Shown here: one piece after another, positions 16,314-24,013 of the stretch
Numbering within the stretch: the stretch's first letter is position 1
How the letters are laid out: each line of letters opens with the position of its first letter
Assembly: GCF_014207905.1 (NCBI RefSeq)
Contig: NZ_JACHLB010000010.1
Span: 1-64,000 of the forward strand
DNA length: 64,000 nucleotides
Origin: Flavobacterium notoginsengisoli
Lineage (GTDB): Bacteria; Bacteroidota; Bacteroidia; Flavobacteriales; Flavobacteriaceae
Reading direction: 5' to 3'
Translations under genes and position numbers: made by a program
The notes under the pieces: generated by a model
What the model saw: the letters and a program-made list of their open reading frames with translations, nothing else
What the model was told of the DNA's origin: nothing
The model's database searches: none

Positions 16314-16321
16314 CAAATATA
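16314..16321 (-). promoter_or_regulatory. -7 box TATATTTG for the Cys-leader/TonB-receptor transcript
   Basis: The minus strand reads TATATTTG, 41 bp before the leader ATG at 16272. The region upstream is covered by the imperfect palindrome at 16329-16352. Confidence 0.6.
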
Positions 16322-16328
16322 TATAATT

Positions 16329-16352
16329 AATTCTATAGATTTACTAGGAATT
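16329..16352. promoter_or_regulatory. Candidate Rrf2 operator (AATTC-N14-GAATT imperfect palindrome)
   Basis: AATTC at 16329-16333 and GAATT at 16348-16352 frame an AT-rich core, with TATAG and CTAGG as inner near-symmetry. It sits immediately upstream of the -7 box, where a regulator would block RNA polymerase, and 14 bp from the 3' end of the rrf2 gene. Rrf2-family regulators such as CymR and IscR bind long AT-rich palindromes of this kind. Confidence 0.4.
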
Positions 16353-16365
16353 AAAAAATATTTTT

Positions 16366-16779
16366 TTATTTCTTCACCAATGAAGCGATTGTGATGCCTT
16401 CCATTGCCTTCAAAGTTTTGTCTCTAATAAGCATTAAACCGTGGCGTAGACTGCACTCAGACTCTGTTTTGCAATCTGAACAAGGCTCATAAAAATTTAA
16501 AGAAGCACATGGCAAAAGAGCAATTGCACCATCAAATAATCGGTGAATTTCTGCCAAAGTAATGTCGTTTTTGGATTTTATCAGATAATAACCGCCAAAC
16601 TTTCCTTGTTTACTACTCACAAAACGACCACGTTTTAGATCCAATAAAATCTGTTCTAAAAACTTTTTAGGAATATTAGCGCCATCAGCAATTTCTATAG
16701 TTCTAGAAATGTGATTTTCGTCTTGTTCTGCTAAATAAAGTAAGGCCTTAAGGGCGTATTTTGCTTTATGTGATAACAT
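16366..16779 (-). CDS. Rrf2-family transcriptional regulator (IscR/CymR-like)
   Basis: The winged helix N-terminus MLSHKAKYALKALLYLAEQD and IPKKFLEQILLDLKRGRFVSSKQGKFGGYYL is the classic Rrf2 DNA-binding signature. The C-terminal part has C91, C100, C103 and C109 plus H113, close to the IscR pattern of three cysteines and a histidine that hold an Fe-S cluster, though spacing differs. The length of 137 aa is typical. Family members sense Fe-S status, redox or cysteine supply (CymR). It lies 10 bp after the TPR gene and just upstream of the Cys-leader and TonB receptor, which it may control through the palindrome at 16329-16352. Confidence 0.9.
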   Translation of the reverse strand: MLSHKAKYALKALLYLAEQDENHISRTIEIADGANIPKKFLEQILLDLKRGRFVSSKQGKFGGYYLIKSKNDITLAEIHRLFDGAIALLPCASLNFYEPCSDCKTESECSLRHGLMLIRDKTLKAMEGITIASLVKK

Positions 16780-16789
16780 TTATTCCTTG

Positions 16790-17569
16790 TTAAATTTTAC
16801 AATAATCTATTAGTAATTCTTGTGCCGGTAAATACCCAAAATTAAACGCTTTTTTTAAATCTGCACAATAATTTCCTTTTATTTTGAAATTAATGAAATA
16901 AAGTGCTCTATTAAAATAAGTTTCAGCATTTTCTGGTGCTAAATTTACTGCTGTGTCAAAATCTGATAAAGCATCTTTGGCATGAATCATCGCTTTGCAA
17001 ACAGCTCTATTTTGAAACGCATCAACAGATTTTGGATCGATTCTAATTACTTGATCAAAGTCTGAAATAGCTTCTTTATGCAAATTTAATTCTTTTCTCA
17101 ATAACCCACGATTTTGATAAGCTGCTAGATTATCTGGTTTTAGCGCAATGCTTTTAGAGTAATCTTCAATTGCGCCTGTACGATTAAAAATTTTTCTTTC
17201 GGCAAAAGCTCTATTAAAATAAGCTTTCTGCGAATTAGCATCTAATGAAATACAGGTCGAAAAATCATTAATAGCATTTTGATAATCTTTTAACTTTAGA
17301 AATAAATTTCCTCTGCTAAAATAAATATTAAAATCATTTGGGTTTAATGAAACCGCTTTGTCATAATCAGAAATGGCATCGACCAAATTATCGTTTAGGA
17401 AATGATAATATCCTCTGTAATAATAATTTTCAGCACTTGGATCGATAGCTATAGAAGCATTTAAATCTTCAATTACCTTATCGTTTTGAACTTTATCAGT
17501 ATCAAAATATTCTTGAGAATAGGAAGTGAAATAAGAACAAAGTACAAACAAATAAAAACTAATTTTCAT
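16790..17569 (-). CDS. Exported tetratricopeptide-repeat protein
   Basis: A signal peptide (1-~18, YFTSYSQ) is followed by about six TPR units (about 30-235) with recurrent AISDYDKAVSLNPND, AINDFSTCISLDANS and AIEDYSKSIALKPDN motifs. The last unit carries a Cys-containing end (YCADLKKAFNFGYL). It should form a periplasmic protein-binding scaffold. Only 10 bp separate its stop from the rrf2 start, so the two are likely co-transcribed. It lies 35 bp downstream of the TPM-domain gene, making it the tail of the LemA-TPM cluster. The partner is unknown. Confidence 0.85.
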   Translation of the reverse strand: MKISFYLFVLCSYFTSYSQEYFDTDKVQNDKVIEDLNASIAIDPSAENYYYRGYYHFLNDNLVDAISDYDKAVSLNPNDFNIYFSRGNLFLKLKDYQNAINDFSTCISLDANSQKAYFNRAFAERKIFNRTGAIEDYSKSIALKPDNLAAYQNRGLLRKELNLHKEAISDFDQVIRIDPKSVDAFQNRAVCKAMIHAKDALSDFDTAVNLAPENAETYFNRALYFINFKIKGNYCADLKKAFNFGYLPAQELLIDYCKI

Positions 17570-17604
17570 AAGATTTAAAGCCTAAAATGTGAAACAAATT
17601 AATT

Positions 17605-18441
17605 TTACCAGCTTCCGCTAGAGCCTCCTCCAGAGAATCCGCCGCCGCCAAATCCTCCACCGAAGCCACCGCCTCCGCCAAAACCACCACCAGATGATCC
17701 TCCGCCGAAACCTCCAAATCCGCCGCCACCGCCGCTTCTTCCGAGATTACTTAAGATAATGACATCTAATAAACTTGGGCCTCCACCGCTGTTGCCAGAA
17801 TTACCACCTCCGCCTCTTTTATTTCGAGAAAGAAGTATTAAAACAATTACGACAATTATTATGAAAGGAAGTATAGGGAAATCTTTTTGTTTGTTTTGTT
17901 TGCGTTCACCTTTGTATTTTCCTGTAAAAACATCAAACAGTGCATCGGCTCCTTTGTCTAGTCCTTTATAATAACTTCCGGCCTTAAATTCTGGGATTAT
18001 AATATTACGAATTATGGTTCCGCCAATACCAGCGGTCAATCTGTCTTCTAAACCATATCCAGGATTAATGGCAATTTTTCTTTCATTTTTTGCTAATAAA
18101 ATAATAACACCATTATCTTCATTTTTTTGACCAAATCCCCAAGTTTGACCCCATTTTGTAGCCAATTGACTTACATCTTCGCCTTTTAAGCTTTCTATAG
18201 TAATAACAACAATTTGAGTTGAAGTTGAATCAGAATAGCGAATTAATTTTTCTTCTAATTGCGTTTTTTCAGAAGCACTTAAAACATTCGCATAATCGTA
18301 AACAGAAGTTTGAAAATCAGGTTTTTTAGGAATATCAAATTGTGCAAAAATGATATTGCAGGTAAAAAATGTGATAAACAATAAGGTAAACTGAAAAATC
18401 CTTTTGGAATTTAAGATTTTATTTTTGGAATTTTTCATCAT
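17605..18441 (-). CDS. Exported TPM-domain protein with Gly-rich tail (YgcG-like)
   Basis: A signal peptide (1-~34) is followed by a TPM domain (about 40-165: VYDYANVLSASEKTQLEEKL, STQIVVITIESLKG, WGFGQKNEDNGVIILLAKNERKIAINPGYGLEDRLT). A membrane span lies near 190-205 (FPILPFIIIVVIVLILL), then a glycine/serine-rich tail (about 208-278) ending GGGSSGSW. TPM proteins are membrane-associated with proposed phosphatase or assembly roles, for example in photosystem II repair in plants. In bacteria they pair with LemA. The start directly abuts the stop of the second TPM gene. Confidence 0.85.
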   Translation of the reverse strand: MMKNSKNKILNSKRIFQFTLLFITFFTCNIIFAQFDIPKKPDFQTSVYDYANVLSASEKTQLEEKLIRYSDSTSTQIVVITIESLKGEDVSQLATKWGQTWGFGQKNEDNGVIILLAKNERKIAINPGYGLEDRLTAGIGGTIIRNIIIPEFKAGSYYKGLDKGADALFDVFTGKYKGERKQNKQKDFPILPFIIIVVIVLILLSRNKRGGGGNSGNSGGGPSLLDVIILSNLGRSGGGGGFGGFGGGSSGGGFGGGGGFGGGFGGGGFSGGGSSGSW

Positions 18442-18879
18442 TTATCCTTTTGAGATTTCGTTTGATAATTCGTTTGTATCATCCTCTAGAGATGGGAAGT
18501 ATTTTTTGAGTTGCTGTCCGGCATTTAAAATTCCGTCAACAATTCCCTGCTTAAAATTTCCGGATTTAAAATGATTCATCATCACATCCTTGGTGCAATC
18601 CCAAAAATCATCTGATACTAAATCATTAATTCCTTTGTCTCCACAAATCACGAAGTTTTTGTCTTCAACGGCAAAATAGAGTAGAACCCCATTTTGTAAT
18701 TTCGTCTCGTCCATTCGTAATTCATGAAAAACTTCTAAAGCTCTATCATAATGAGCTTTAGAAGTTGTTTTTTCTATATGAACTCTAATTTCGCCAGAAG
18801 TATTATTTTCAGCCATACGAATAGCTTCAACAATTTCATGCTCTTCTTCTTTGGTTAAAAAATCTTCTACTTTTGACAT
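18442..18879 (-). CDS. TPM-domain protein (second copy, cytosolic form)
   Basis: A 145-residue TPM domain without a signal peptide: LTKEEEHEIVEAIRMAENNTSGEIRVHIE, then LRMDETKLQNGVLLYFAVEDKNFVICGDKGIND, then FKQGIVDGILNAGQQLKKYFP. It lacks the transmembrane and Gly-rich tail of its neighbour. Its stop abuts the downstream TPM start with no gap, showing translational coupling. It lies 54 bp after lemA. The LemA-TPM-TPM triple is a recurring Bacteroidota gene set; its exact role is not established. Confidence 0.85.
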   Translation of the reverse strand: MSKVEDFLTKEEEHEIVEAIRMAENNTSGEIRVHIEKTTSKAHYDRALEVFHELRMDETKLQNGVLLYFAVEDKNFVICGDKGINDLVSDDFWDCTKDVMMNHFKSGNFKQGIVDGILNAGQQLKKYFPSLEDDTNELSNEISKG

Positions 18880-18933
18880 GGAAATGATTTTAGAGTTAAG
18901 GTTGTAGATTTTAGATTTTGGTCTAAAACTTTA

Positions 18934-19518
18934 TTAGAATTTTACTTCAACTGGTTTATCTGCACCTGTAGAAGCTTCAAAGTATGGTTTCTCTTTATAC
19001 TCGCTTAAGAACCAGTTGTTAGGAATCTTTAGAACATATCCATTGTATGTTTGTACCGATTCGTTGAAACGAGTTCTAGCCGTTAGGATTTGATTTTCAG
19101 TACTAGCTAATTCATCCTGTAATTTCAAAAAGTTTTCATTAGTTTTTAAAGTCGGATATTGCTCAACAGAAACCAATAATCTTGATAAAGATGATGATAC
19201 ACCGCTTTGTGCCTGATTAAATGCTGCCAATTGTTCCGGAGTTACATTACTAGGATCAATTGTTACAGAAGTAGCTTTTGCGCGTGCTTCGATTACAGCT
19301 GTTAAAGTACCTTTTTCAAAGTCAGCAGCACCTTTTACAGTGTTTACTAAGTTCCCGATAAGATCATTACGTCTTTGGTAAGCCGTTTGAACATTTCCCC
19401 ATTCTTTGTTTACAGCTTGACTGTGTTGTAAAGCAGTATTTTTAATACCAATCGACCAAAATGCGATAATAGCAATAAGTGCTATAATAATTCCTACAGG
19501 GATTAACCACTTTTTCAT
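18934..19518 (-). CDS. LemA family membrane protein
   Basis: An N-terminal membrane anchor (about 5-24, LIPVGIIIALIAIIAFWSI) is followed by the long helical LemA domain: VNKEWGNVQTAYQRRNDLIGNLVNTVKGAADFEKGTL, AFNQAQSGVSSSLSRLLVSVEQYPTLKTNENFLKLQDELASTENQI, then ARTRFNESVQTYN. The length of 194 aa is typical. The function of LemA proteins is unclear; some are envelope-stress associated. It heads the LemA-TPM-TPM group. Confidence 0.92.
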   Translation of the reverse strand: MKKWLIPVGIIIALIAIIAFWSIGIKNTALQHSQAVNKEWGNVQTAYQRRNDLIGNLVNTVKGAADFEKGTLTAVIEARAKATSVTIDPSNVTPEQLAAFNQAQSGVSSSLSRLLVSVEQYPTLKTNENFLKLQDELASTENQILTARTRFNESVQTYNGYVLKIPNNWFLSEYKEKPYFEASTGADKPVEVKF

Positions 19519-19552
19519 ATTTGTTTTGATTTAAGTTTATTTCAATTTTTAA

Positions 19553-19885
19553 TTACAATTCGTTTTTGATGTCGTTCAATTGCGTTTTTATCGACTCTAA
19601 TTTACGTATTATTTCGAATTTATCTAACGTTTTCTTCTGACCTTCTTTTAAGTGTATTTTAGCGCCATCAAGTGTAAAACCTCTTTCTTTTACCAGATGA
19701 TAAATCAATTGCAGATTGGTAATATCTTCTGGTGTGAACATTCTGTTTCCCTTTGCGTTTTTTTTGGGTTTCAAGATATCAAATTCACTGTCCCAAAATC
19801 GTATCAAAGAGGCATTGACATTAAAAGCTTTGGCAACTTCGCCAATACTATAATATCTTTTGTCTTTAGAAAGTTCAATATGCAT
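19553..19885 (-). CDS. MerR-family transcriptional regulator
   Basis: A MerR helix-turn-helix is seen at residues ~8-75: KRYYSIGEVAKAFNVNASLIRFWDSEFDILKPKKNAKGNRMFTPEDI. A short helical dimerisation end follows (EGQKKTLDKFEIIRKLESIKTQLNDI). There is no Cys-rich effector domain, as in the small MerR proteins common in Bacteroidota. It lies 34 bp upstream of lemA and 50 bp downstream of the M23 peptidase gene. A TATTTTTG promoter box precedes it. The target is unknown. Confidence 0.85.
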   Translation of the reverse strand: MHIELSKDKRYYSIGEVAKAFNVNASLIRFWDSEFDILKPKKNAKGNRMFTPEDITNLQLIYHLVKERGFTLDGAKIHLKEGQKKTLDKFEIIRKLESIKTQLNDIKNEL

Positions 19886-19911
19886 GATTTGTTTTTTTTC
19901 TTTATTTATAC

Positions 19912-19919
19912 CAAAAATA
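19912..19919 (-). promoter_or_regulatory. -7 box TATTTTTG upstream of the MerR gene
   Basis: The minus strand reads TATTTTTG, 26 bp before the ATG at 19885, in the gap after the M23 gene. Confidence 0.5.
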
Positions 19920-19935
19920 CTATTTTTTTGGAATA

Positions 19936-20913
19936 TTAATCTAATGATTGATTTTCTTGATTAGCCATTTGCGAAATCGCTACATATTCTACAGCCGAAA
20001 TATTTCCATAGTAAAAATTCAACGGATTGACCACTTTTCCATCTTTATGAACTTCATAATGACAATGCGGGCCTTCGGATCTTCCAGTGCTTCCAACAAA
20101 ACCAATTACATCGCCACGTTTTACGCGCTGCCCAGGTTTACAATTGTATTTGCTCAAATGCGCATACAAACTTTCATATCCAAAACCATGCCTGATCACG
20201 ATATGATTTCCGTAGCCAGAAGCGGTATTGTCAGCTCTTTCTACCACGCCGTCTCCCGTTGCGTAAATGGGAGCGCCTGTATTAGCGGTGAAATCCATTC
20301 CGTTATGCATTTTTCTCACTTTCGTGAAAGGATCGATTCGATATCCAAAACCTGACGCAACACGTTTTAAATTTTCGTTTCGAACTGGCTGAATGGCAGG
20401 AATTGCTAATAATAAACTTTCTTTTGCTCCAGCCAACTTCAAAATGTCATCCAAAGATTTAGACTGAATTGCCAATTGTTTAGCTAGTTTGTCTACTCTT
20501 TTTGTGGTATTCAAAACCAATTGCGAATTGTTGTAACCTTCTAATGCCTTATATTTTTCTGAATTTCTAAAACCCGCTTTTCTAATAGAGTCTGGAATTT
20601 CAGCTTTATTAAAATAAACTCTATAAATGTTATTGTCACGTTCTTCTAAAGCATCTGCGGCTTCATCTATTTCGTCCAATTTTTTATTTAAAATGGCATA
20701 TTGAAGCTTTAAATTTTCAATTTCACGTGCTTGTAAACGATCTTTTGGGGTTTCAAAATACGGTGTGTTTATTAAAAGAACGAAAACCAGAAAACCAAAC
20801 AGTGCCGAAGCCATTAAAAACAGTAATGCGTAACCAATTTTTATTCTTTTTCTGGTTTTTATTTTCGTATAAGCCAGATTTTCTGAGTCGTAATAATATT
20901 TTACTTTCGCCAT
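19936..20913 (-). CDS. M23 (LytM-type) peptidase, peptidoglycan hydrolase
   Basis: A single membrane span (about 27-49) is followed by a coiled-coil (about 58-95) and a C-terminal LytM domain (about 180-300). Zinc ligands are visible in HNGMD (H203, D207) and in HCHYEVH (H283/H285), with H252 in YAHL. The domain is therefore predicted catalytically active, cutting peptide cross-links of peptidoglycan in the periplasm. The length of 325 aa is typical for flavobacterial cell-wall M23 proteins. The gene is divergent from alaS across a 277-bp gap. Confidence 0.9.
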   Translation of the reverse strand: MAKVKYYYDSENLAYTKIKTRKRIKIGYALLFLMASALFGFLVFVLLINTPYFETPKDRLQAREIENLKLQYAILNKKLDEIDEAADALEERDNNIYRVYFNKAEIPDSIRKAGFRNSEKYKALEGYNNSQLVLNTTKRVDKLAKQLAIQSKSLDDILKLAGAKESLLLAIPAIQPVRNENLKRVASGFGYRIDPFTKVRKMHNGMDFTANTGAPIYATGDGVVERADNTASGYGNHIVIRHGFGYESLYAHLSKYNCKPGQRVKRGDVIGFVGSTGRSEGPHCHYEVHKDGKVVNPLNFYYGNISAVEYVAISQMANQENQSLD

Positions 20914-20927
20914 ATTTTAAAATACGC

Positions 20928-20935
20928 TATTTTTG
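20928..20935 (+). promoter_or_regulatory. TATTTTTG box facing alaS
   Basis: Matches TAnnTTTG on the plus strand but is 255 bp from alaS, so assignment is weak. A closer promoter was not recognised. The intervening DNA contains no gene. Confidence 0.3.
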
Positions 20936-21190
20936 CACCCTGTAAAATAAGTTAGTCGAACAAAACGAAAAAATGTTTCAGCAGTTCGATACTTTTTTTA
21001 CAAGAATTAATGATTAGATATTGGGGCTATTTTATCATTAGATAATGCGCAAAATAGACAATTTATTGTTTATAACAGAAGTTTTTTGAATTCATTATAA
21101 AAAACTTAACGCATCATCAAATGAATGAATTATCTAATTGTCTAATTTTCAAATTGACACATTAAACAGACACATTTTTCTAATTTAAAT

Positions 21191-23830
21191 ATGAAATCAC
21201 AAGACGTACGTAAACAATTTTTAGATTTTTTTGAGAGTAAAGGGCATACTATTGTTCCTTCAGCTCCTATTGTACTTAAAGACGACCCAACCTTAATGTT
21301 CAACAACTCGGGAATGGCCCAGTTTAAAGAATTTTTCTTAGGAAACGGAACTCCAAAAAGTCCAAGAATAGCCGATACGCAAAAATGTCTTCGTGTTTCA
21401 GGAAAACATAATGATCTTGAAGAGGTTGGTATTGATACGTACCACCACACAATGTTTGAAATGTTAGGAAACTGGTCTTTTGGAGATTATTTCAAAAAAG
21501 AAGCAATCAATTGGGCTTGGGAATTGTTGACAGAAGTGTACAAAATCCCTAAAGAAAATCTTTATGTTTCTGTTTTTGAGGGAAGCAAAGAAGATAATGT
21601 TCCATTTGATCAGGAAGCTTGGGATATCTGGAAAACTTTAATCGACGAAGACCGAATCATTTTAGGAAATAAAAAAGATAATTTCTGGGAAATGGGAGAT
21701 CAAGGACCATGCGGACCTTGTTCTGAAATTCACGTTGATTTACGTTCTGAAGAAGAAAAAGCTTTGGTTTCAGGAAAAAGCCTTGTAAATAATGATCATC
21801 CGCAAGTAGTTGAAATCTGGAATAATGTATTCATGGAATTCAACCGTAAAGCTGATGGTTCATTAGAAAAACTTCCAGCACAGCACGTAGATACCGGAAT
21901 GGGATTTGAGCGTTTGTGTATGGCTTTACAAGGAAAAACATCAAACTATGACACTGATGTTTTCATGCCTTTAATTAGAGAAATTGAAACCATTGCTGGA
22001 GCAAAATACACAACTAATGATGTAACAGGCATTAGTGAAGAACAAAATAAAATGAATATTGCTATTCGTGTAGTGGCAGATCACGTTCGTGCGGTAGCTT
22101 TTGCTATTGCTGATGGTCAGTTGCCTTCTAACACGGGTGCAGGATATGTAATCCGTAGAATTTTACGTCGTGCAATTCGTTACGGATTTACGTTCTTAAA
22201 TACTAAAGAGCCATTTATCTATAAATTGGTTGAAACTTTAAGCGAGCAAATGGGAGATTCTTTCCCAGAAATCAGAACGCAAAAAGCACTTTGTTCGAAT
22301 GTTATTCGTGAAGAAGAAAATTCATTCTTGAAAACTTTAGATCAAGGATTAATTCTTTTAGATGCTGTAATTTTAAATAATACGGGAGATACTGTTGATG
22401 GTAAAAAAGCATTTGAATTATATGATACTTACGGATTCCCAATCGATTTAACAGCTTTAATTCTTTCTGAAAAAGGATTAAAATTGGACGAAGAAGGATT
22501 TAAAGAACAATTGCAATTGCAAAAAGAAAGATCTCGTGCTGCATCAAAAGTAACGGCTGGTGACTGGAATGTACTTGTTGAAGATGATATTCAGGAATTT
22601 GTTGGGTATGATCGTTTATCTCATCAGGTGAAAATTACGAAATACAGAAGAGTGGAAAGCGCTAAAGATGGTGAGATTTTCCAGTTGGTTTTCAACGCGA
22701 CTCCTTTTTACGGAGAAAGCGGAGGGCAAACTGGAGACAAAGGATATCTTGAAGCTCAAAATGGTGATATTGTTTACATCATTGATACTAAGAAAGAAAA
22801 TAACCAAACGATACATTTAGCAAAATCGTTACCAGAAAATATTACAGGAACTTTTAACGCTGTTGTAGATGCTTTACAAAGAGCTAAAACTTCGTCAAAC
22901 CACTCGGCTACACACTTGTTGCACCAGGGTTTACGTAAGATTTTAGGAACTCACATTGAGCAAAAAGGTTCGATGGTAAGAAATGCTTCGTTGCGTTTTG
23001 ACTTTTCTCATTTCTCTAAAGTTACGGATGAAGAATTAGTAGAAGTAGAGAACTTTGTTAATGCAAGAATCCGTGAGAGTTTACCTTTAGTAGAAAAAAG
23101 AGCAATTCCGAAAGAGCAGGCGCTTGAAGATGGTGCAATTGCATTATTTGGTGAGAAATACGGAGATTTAGTTCGTACAATTAAATTCGGTGATTCTGTT
23201 GAGTTATGCGGAGGAACACACGTTGCTAATACATCTGATATCTGGCACTTTAAAATTGTTTCGGAAGGAGCAGTTGCAGCTGGAATTAGAAGGATTGAAG
23301 CGATTACAAGTGAAGCAGCAAAAGAATATTTTGAATCTCAGGCTGTTTCTCTAAACGAAATTAAAGAAGCGCTTAAAAATGCTCAAGATCCTGTAAAATC
23401 AATCTTGGCGTTACAAGATGAAAATGCTCAGTTGAAAAAGCAATTAGAGGCTTTGTTGAAAGATAAAGCTAAAAATATGAAGGCTGATTTGGCTAAAGAA
23501 TTACAAGAAATCAACGGAGTTCAGTTCTTAGCAAAACAAGTAGATTTAAATCCAGAAGGAGCAAAAGATTTGGCTTACGAATTGGGTGGTTCTTATAACA
23601 ACTTATTTGTAGTTTTCGCCACAGCTCACGAAGGAAAACCAATGTTGACATGTTACATTTCTAAAGAAATCGTAGCGGAGAAAAACCTAAACGCAGGACA
23701 AGTGGTTCGCGAATTAGGGAAATACATCCAAGGTGGAGGAGGAGGTCAGCCTTTCTTTGCTACTGCTGGAGGTAAAAATGTTGAGGGAATTGCTGAGGCT
23801 TTAGCGAAAGCGGTGGAATTCGTTAAATAA
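21191..23830 (+). CDS. alaS: Alanine-tRNA ligase
   Basis: The class II catalytic core is at the N-terminus: SQDVRKQFLDFFESKGH, SAPIVLKDDPTLMFNNSGM and FEMLGNWSFGDYFK. The tRNA-recognition region carries NTGAGYVIRRILRRA. The editing domain has HSATHLLHQGLRK with zinc-binding HxxxH, and a later CGGTHV. The C-terminal oligomerisation domain ends GGGGGQPFFATAGGK. The length of 879 aa is normal. It charges tRNA-Ala and edits mischarged Ser/Gly. A terminator and a pair of oppositely oriented CTAAGG-type repeats follow. Confidence 0.98.
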   Translation: MKSQDVRKQFLDFFESKGHTIVPSAPIVLKDDPTLMFNNSGMAQFKEFFLGNGTPKSPRIADTQKCLRVSGKHNDLEEVGIDTYHHTMFEMLGNWSFGDYFKKEAINWAWELLTEVYKIPKENLYVSVFEGSKEDNVPFDQEAWDIWKTLIDEDRIILGNKKDNFWEMGDQGPCGPCSEIHVDLRSEEEKALVSGKSLVNNDHPQVVEIWNNVFMEFNRKADGSLEKLPAQHVDTGMGFERLCMALQGKTSNYDTDVFMPLIREIETIAGAKYTTNDVTGISEEQNKMNIAIRVVADHVRAVAFAIADGQLPSNTGAGYVIRRILRRAIRYGFTFLNTKEPFIYKLVETLSEQMGDSFPEIRTQKALCSNVIREEENSFLKTLDQGLILLDAVILNNTGDTVDGKKAFELYDTYGFPIDLTALILSEKGLKLDEEGFKEQLQLQKERSRAASKVTAGDWNVLVEDDIQEFVGYDRLSHQVKITKYRRVESAKDGEIFQLVFNATPFYGESGGQTGDKGYLEAQNGDIVYIIDTKKENNQTIHLAKSLPENITGTFNAVVDALQRAKTSSNHSATHLLHQGLRKILGTHIEQKGSMVRNASLRFDFSHFSKVTDEELVEVENFVNARIRESLPLVEKRAIPKEQALEDGAIALFGEKYGDLVRTIKFGDSVELCGGTHVANTSDIWHFKIVSEGAVAAGIRRIEAITSEAAKEYFESQAVSLNEIKEALKNAQDPVKSILALQDENAQLKKQLEALLKDKAKNMKADLAKELQEINGVQFLAKQVDLNPEGAKDLAYELGGSYNNLFVVFATAHEGKPMLTCYISKEIVAEKNLNAGQVVRELGKYIQGGGGGQPFFATAGGKNVEGIAEALAKAVEFVK

Positions 23831-23837
23831 TTTTAAG

Positions 23838-24009
23838 GCGCTAAGAATCTAAGATACTAAGGTTCTAAGTTTTTATAAAAATAACCCCGATAGTTTTTAA
23901 AATCTATCGGGGTTTGTATTTAATATGGATTGCATAGCGTCCAGCTAAAGCTGGACGCTATTGATAAAAAATCTTAGAACCTTAGTCCCTTAGCATCTTA
24001 GCATCTCAA
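23838..24009. repeat. Inverted CTAAGNNNCTAAG repeats flanking a 12-bp perfect hairpin
   Basis: CTAAG-type units (CTAAGAATCTAAGATACTAAG and so on) at 23843-23870 are mirrored by CTTAG units (TCTTAGAACCTTAG and so on) at 23972-24003. Between them, besides the alaS terminator, ATAGCGTCCAGC (23934-23945) pairs perfectly with GCTGGACGCTAT (23950-23961), loop TAAA. The arrangement separates alaS from the convergent ABC-transporter gene. Confidence 0.75.
23883..23914. terminator. Terminator downstream of alaS
   Basis: AACCCCGATAG (23883-23893) pairs with CTATCGGGGTT (23904-23914), followed by a short T-rich stretch. Confidence 0.8.
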
Positions 24010-24013
24010 AAAA

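Noticed and set aside
20971..21015. 13-codon ORF upstream of alaS (MFQQFDTFFTRIND)
   Set aside because: Contains no Ala codons and no terminator follows, so it is not an attenuation leader for alaS.
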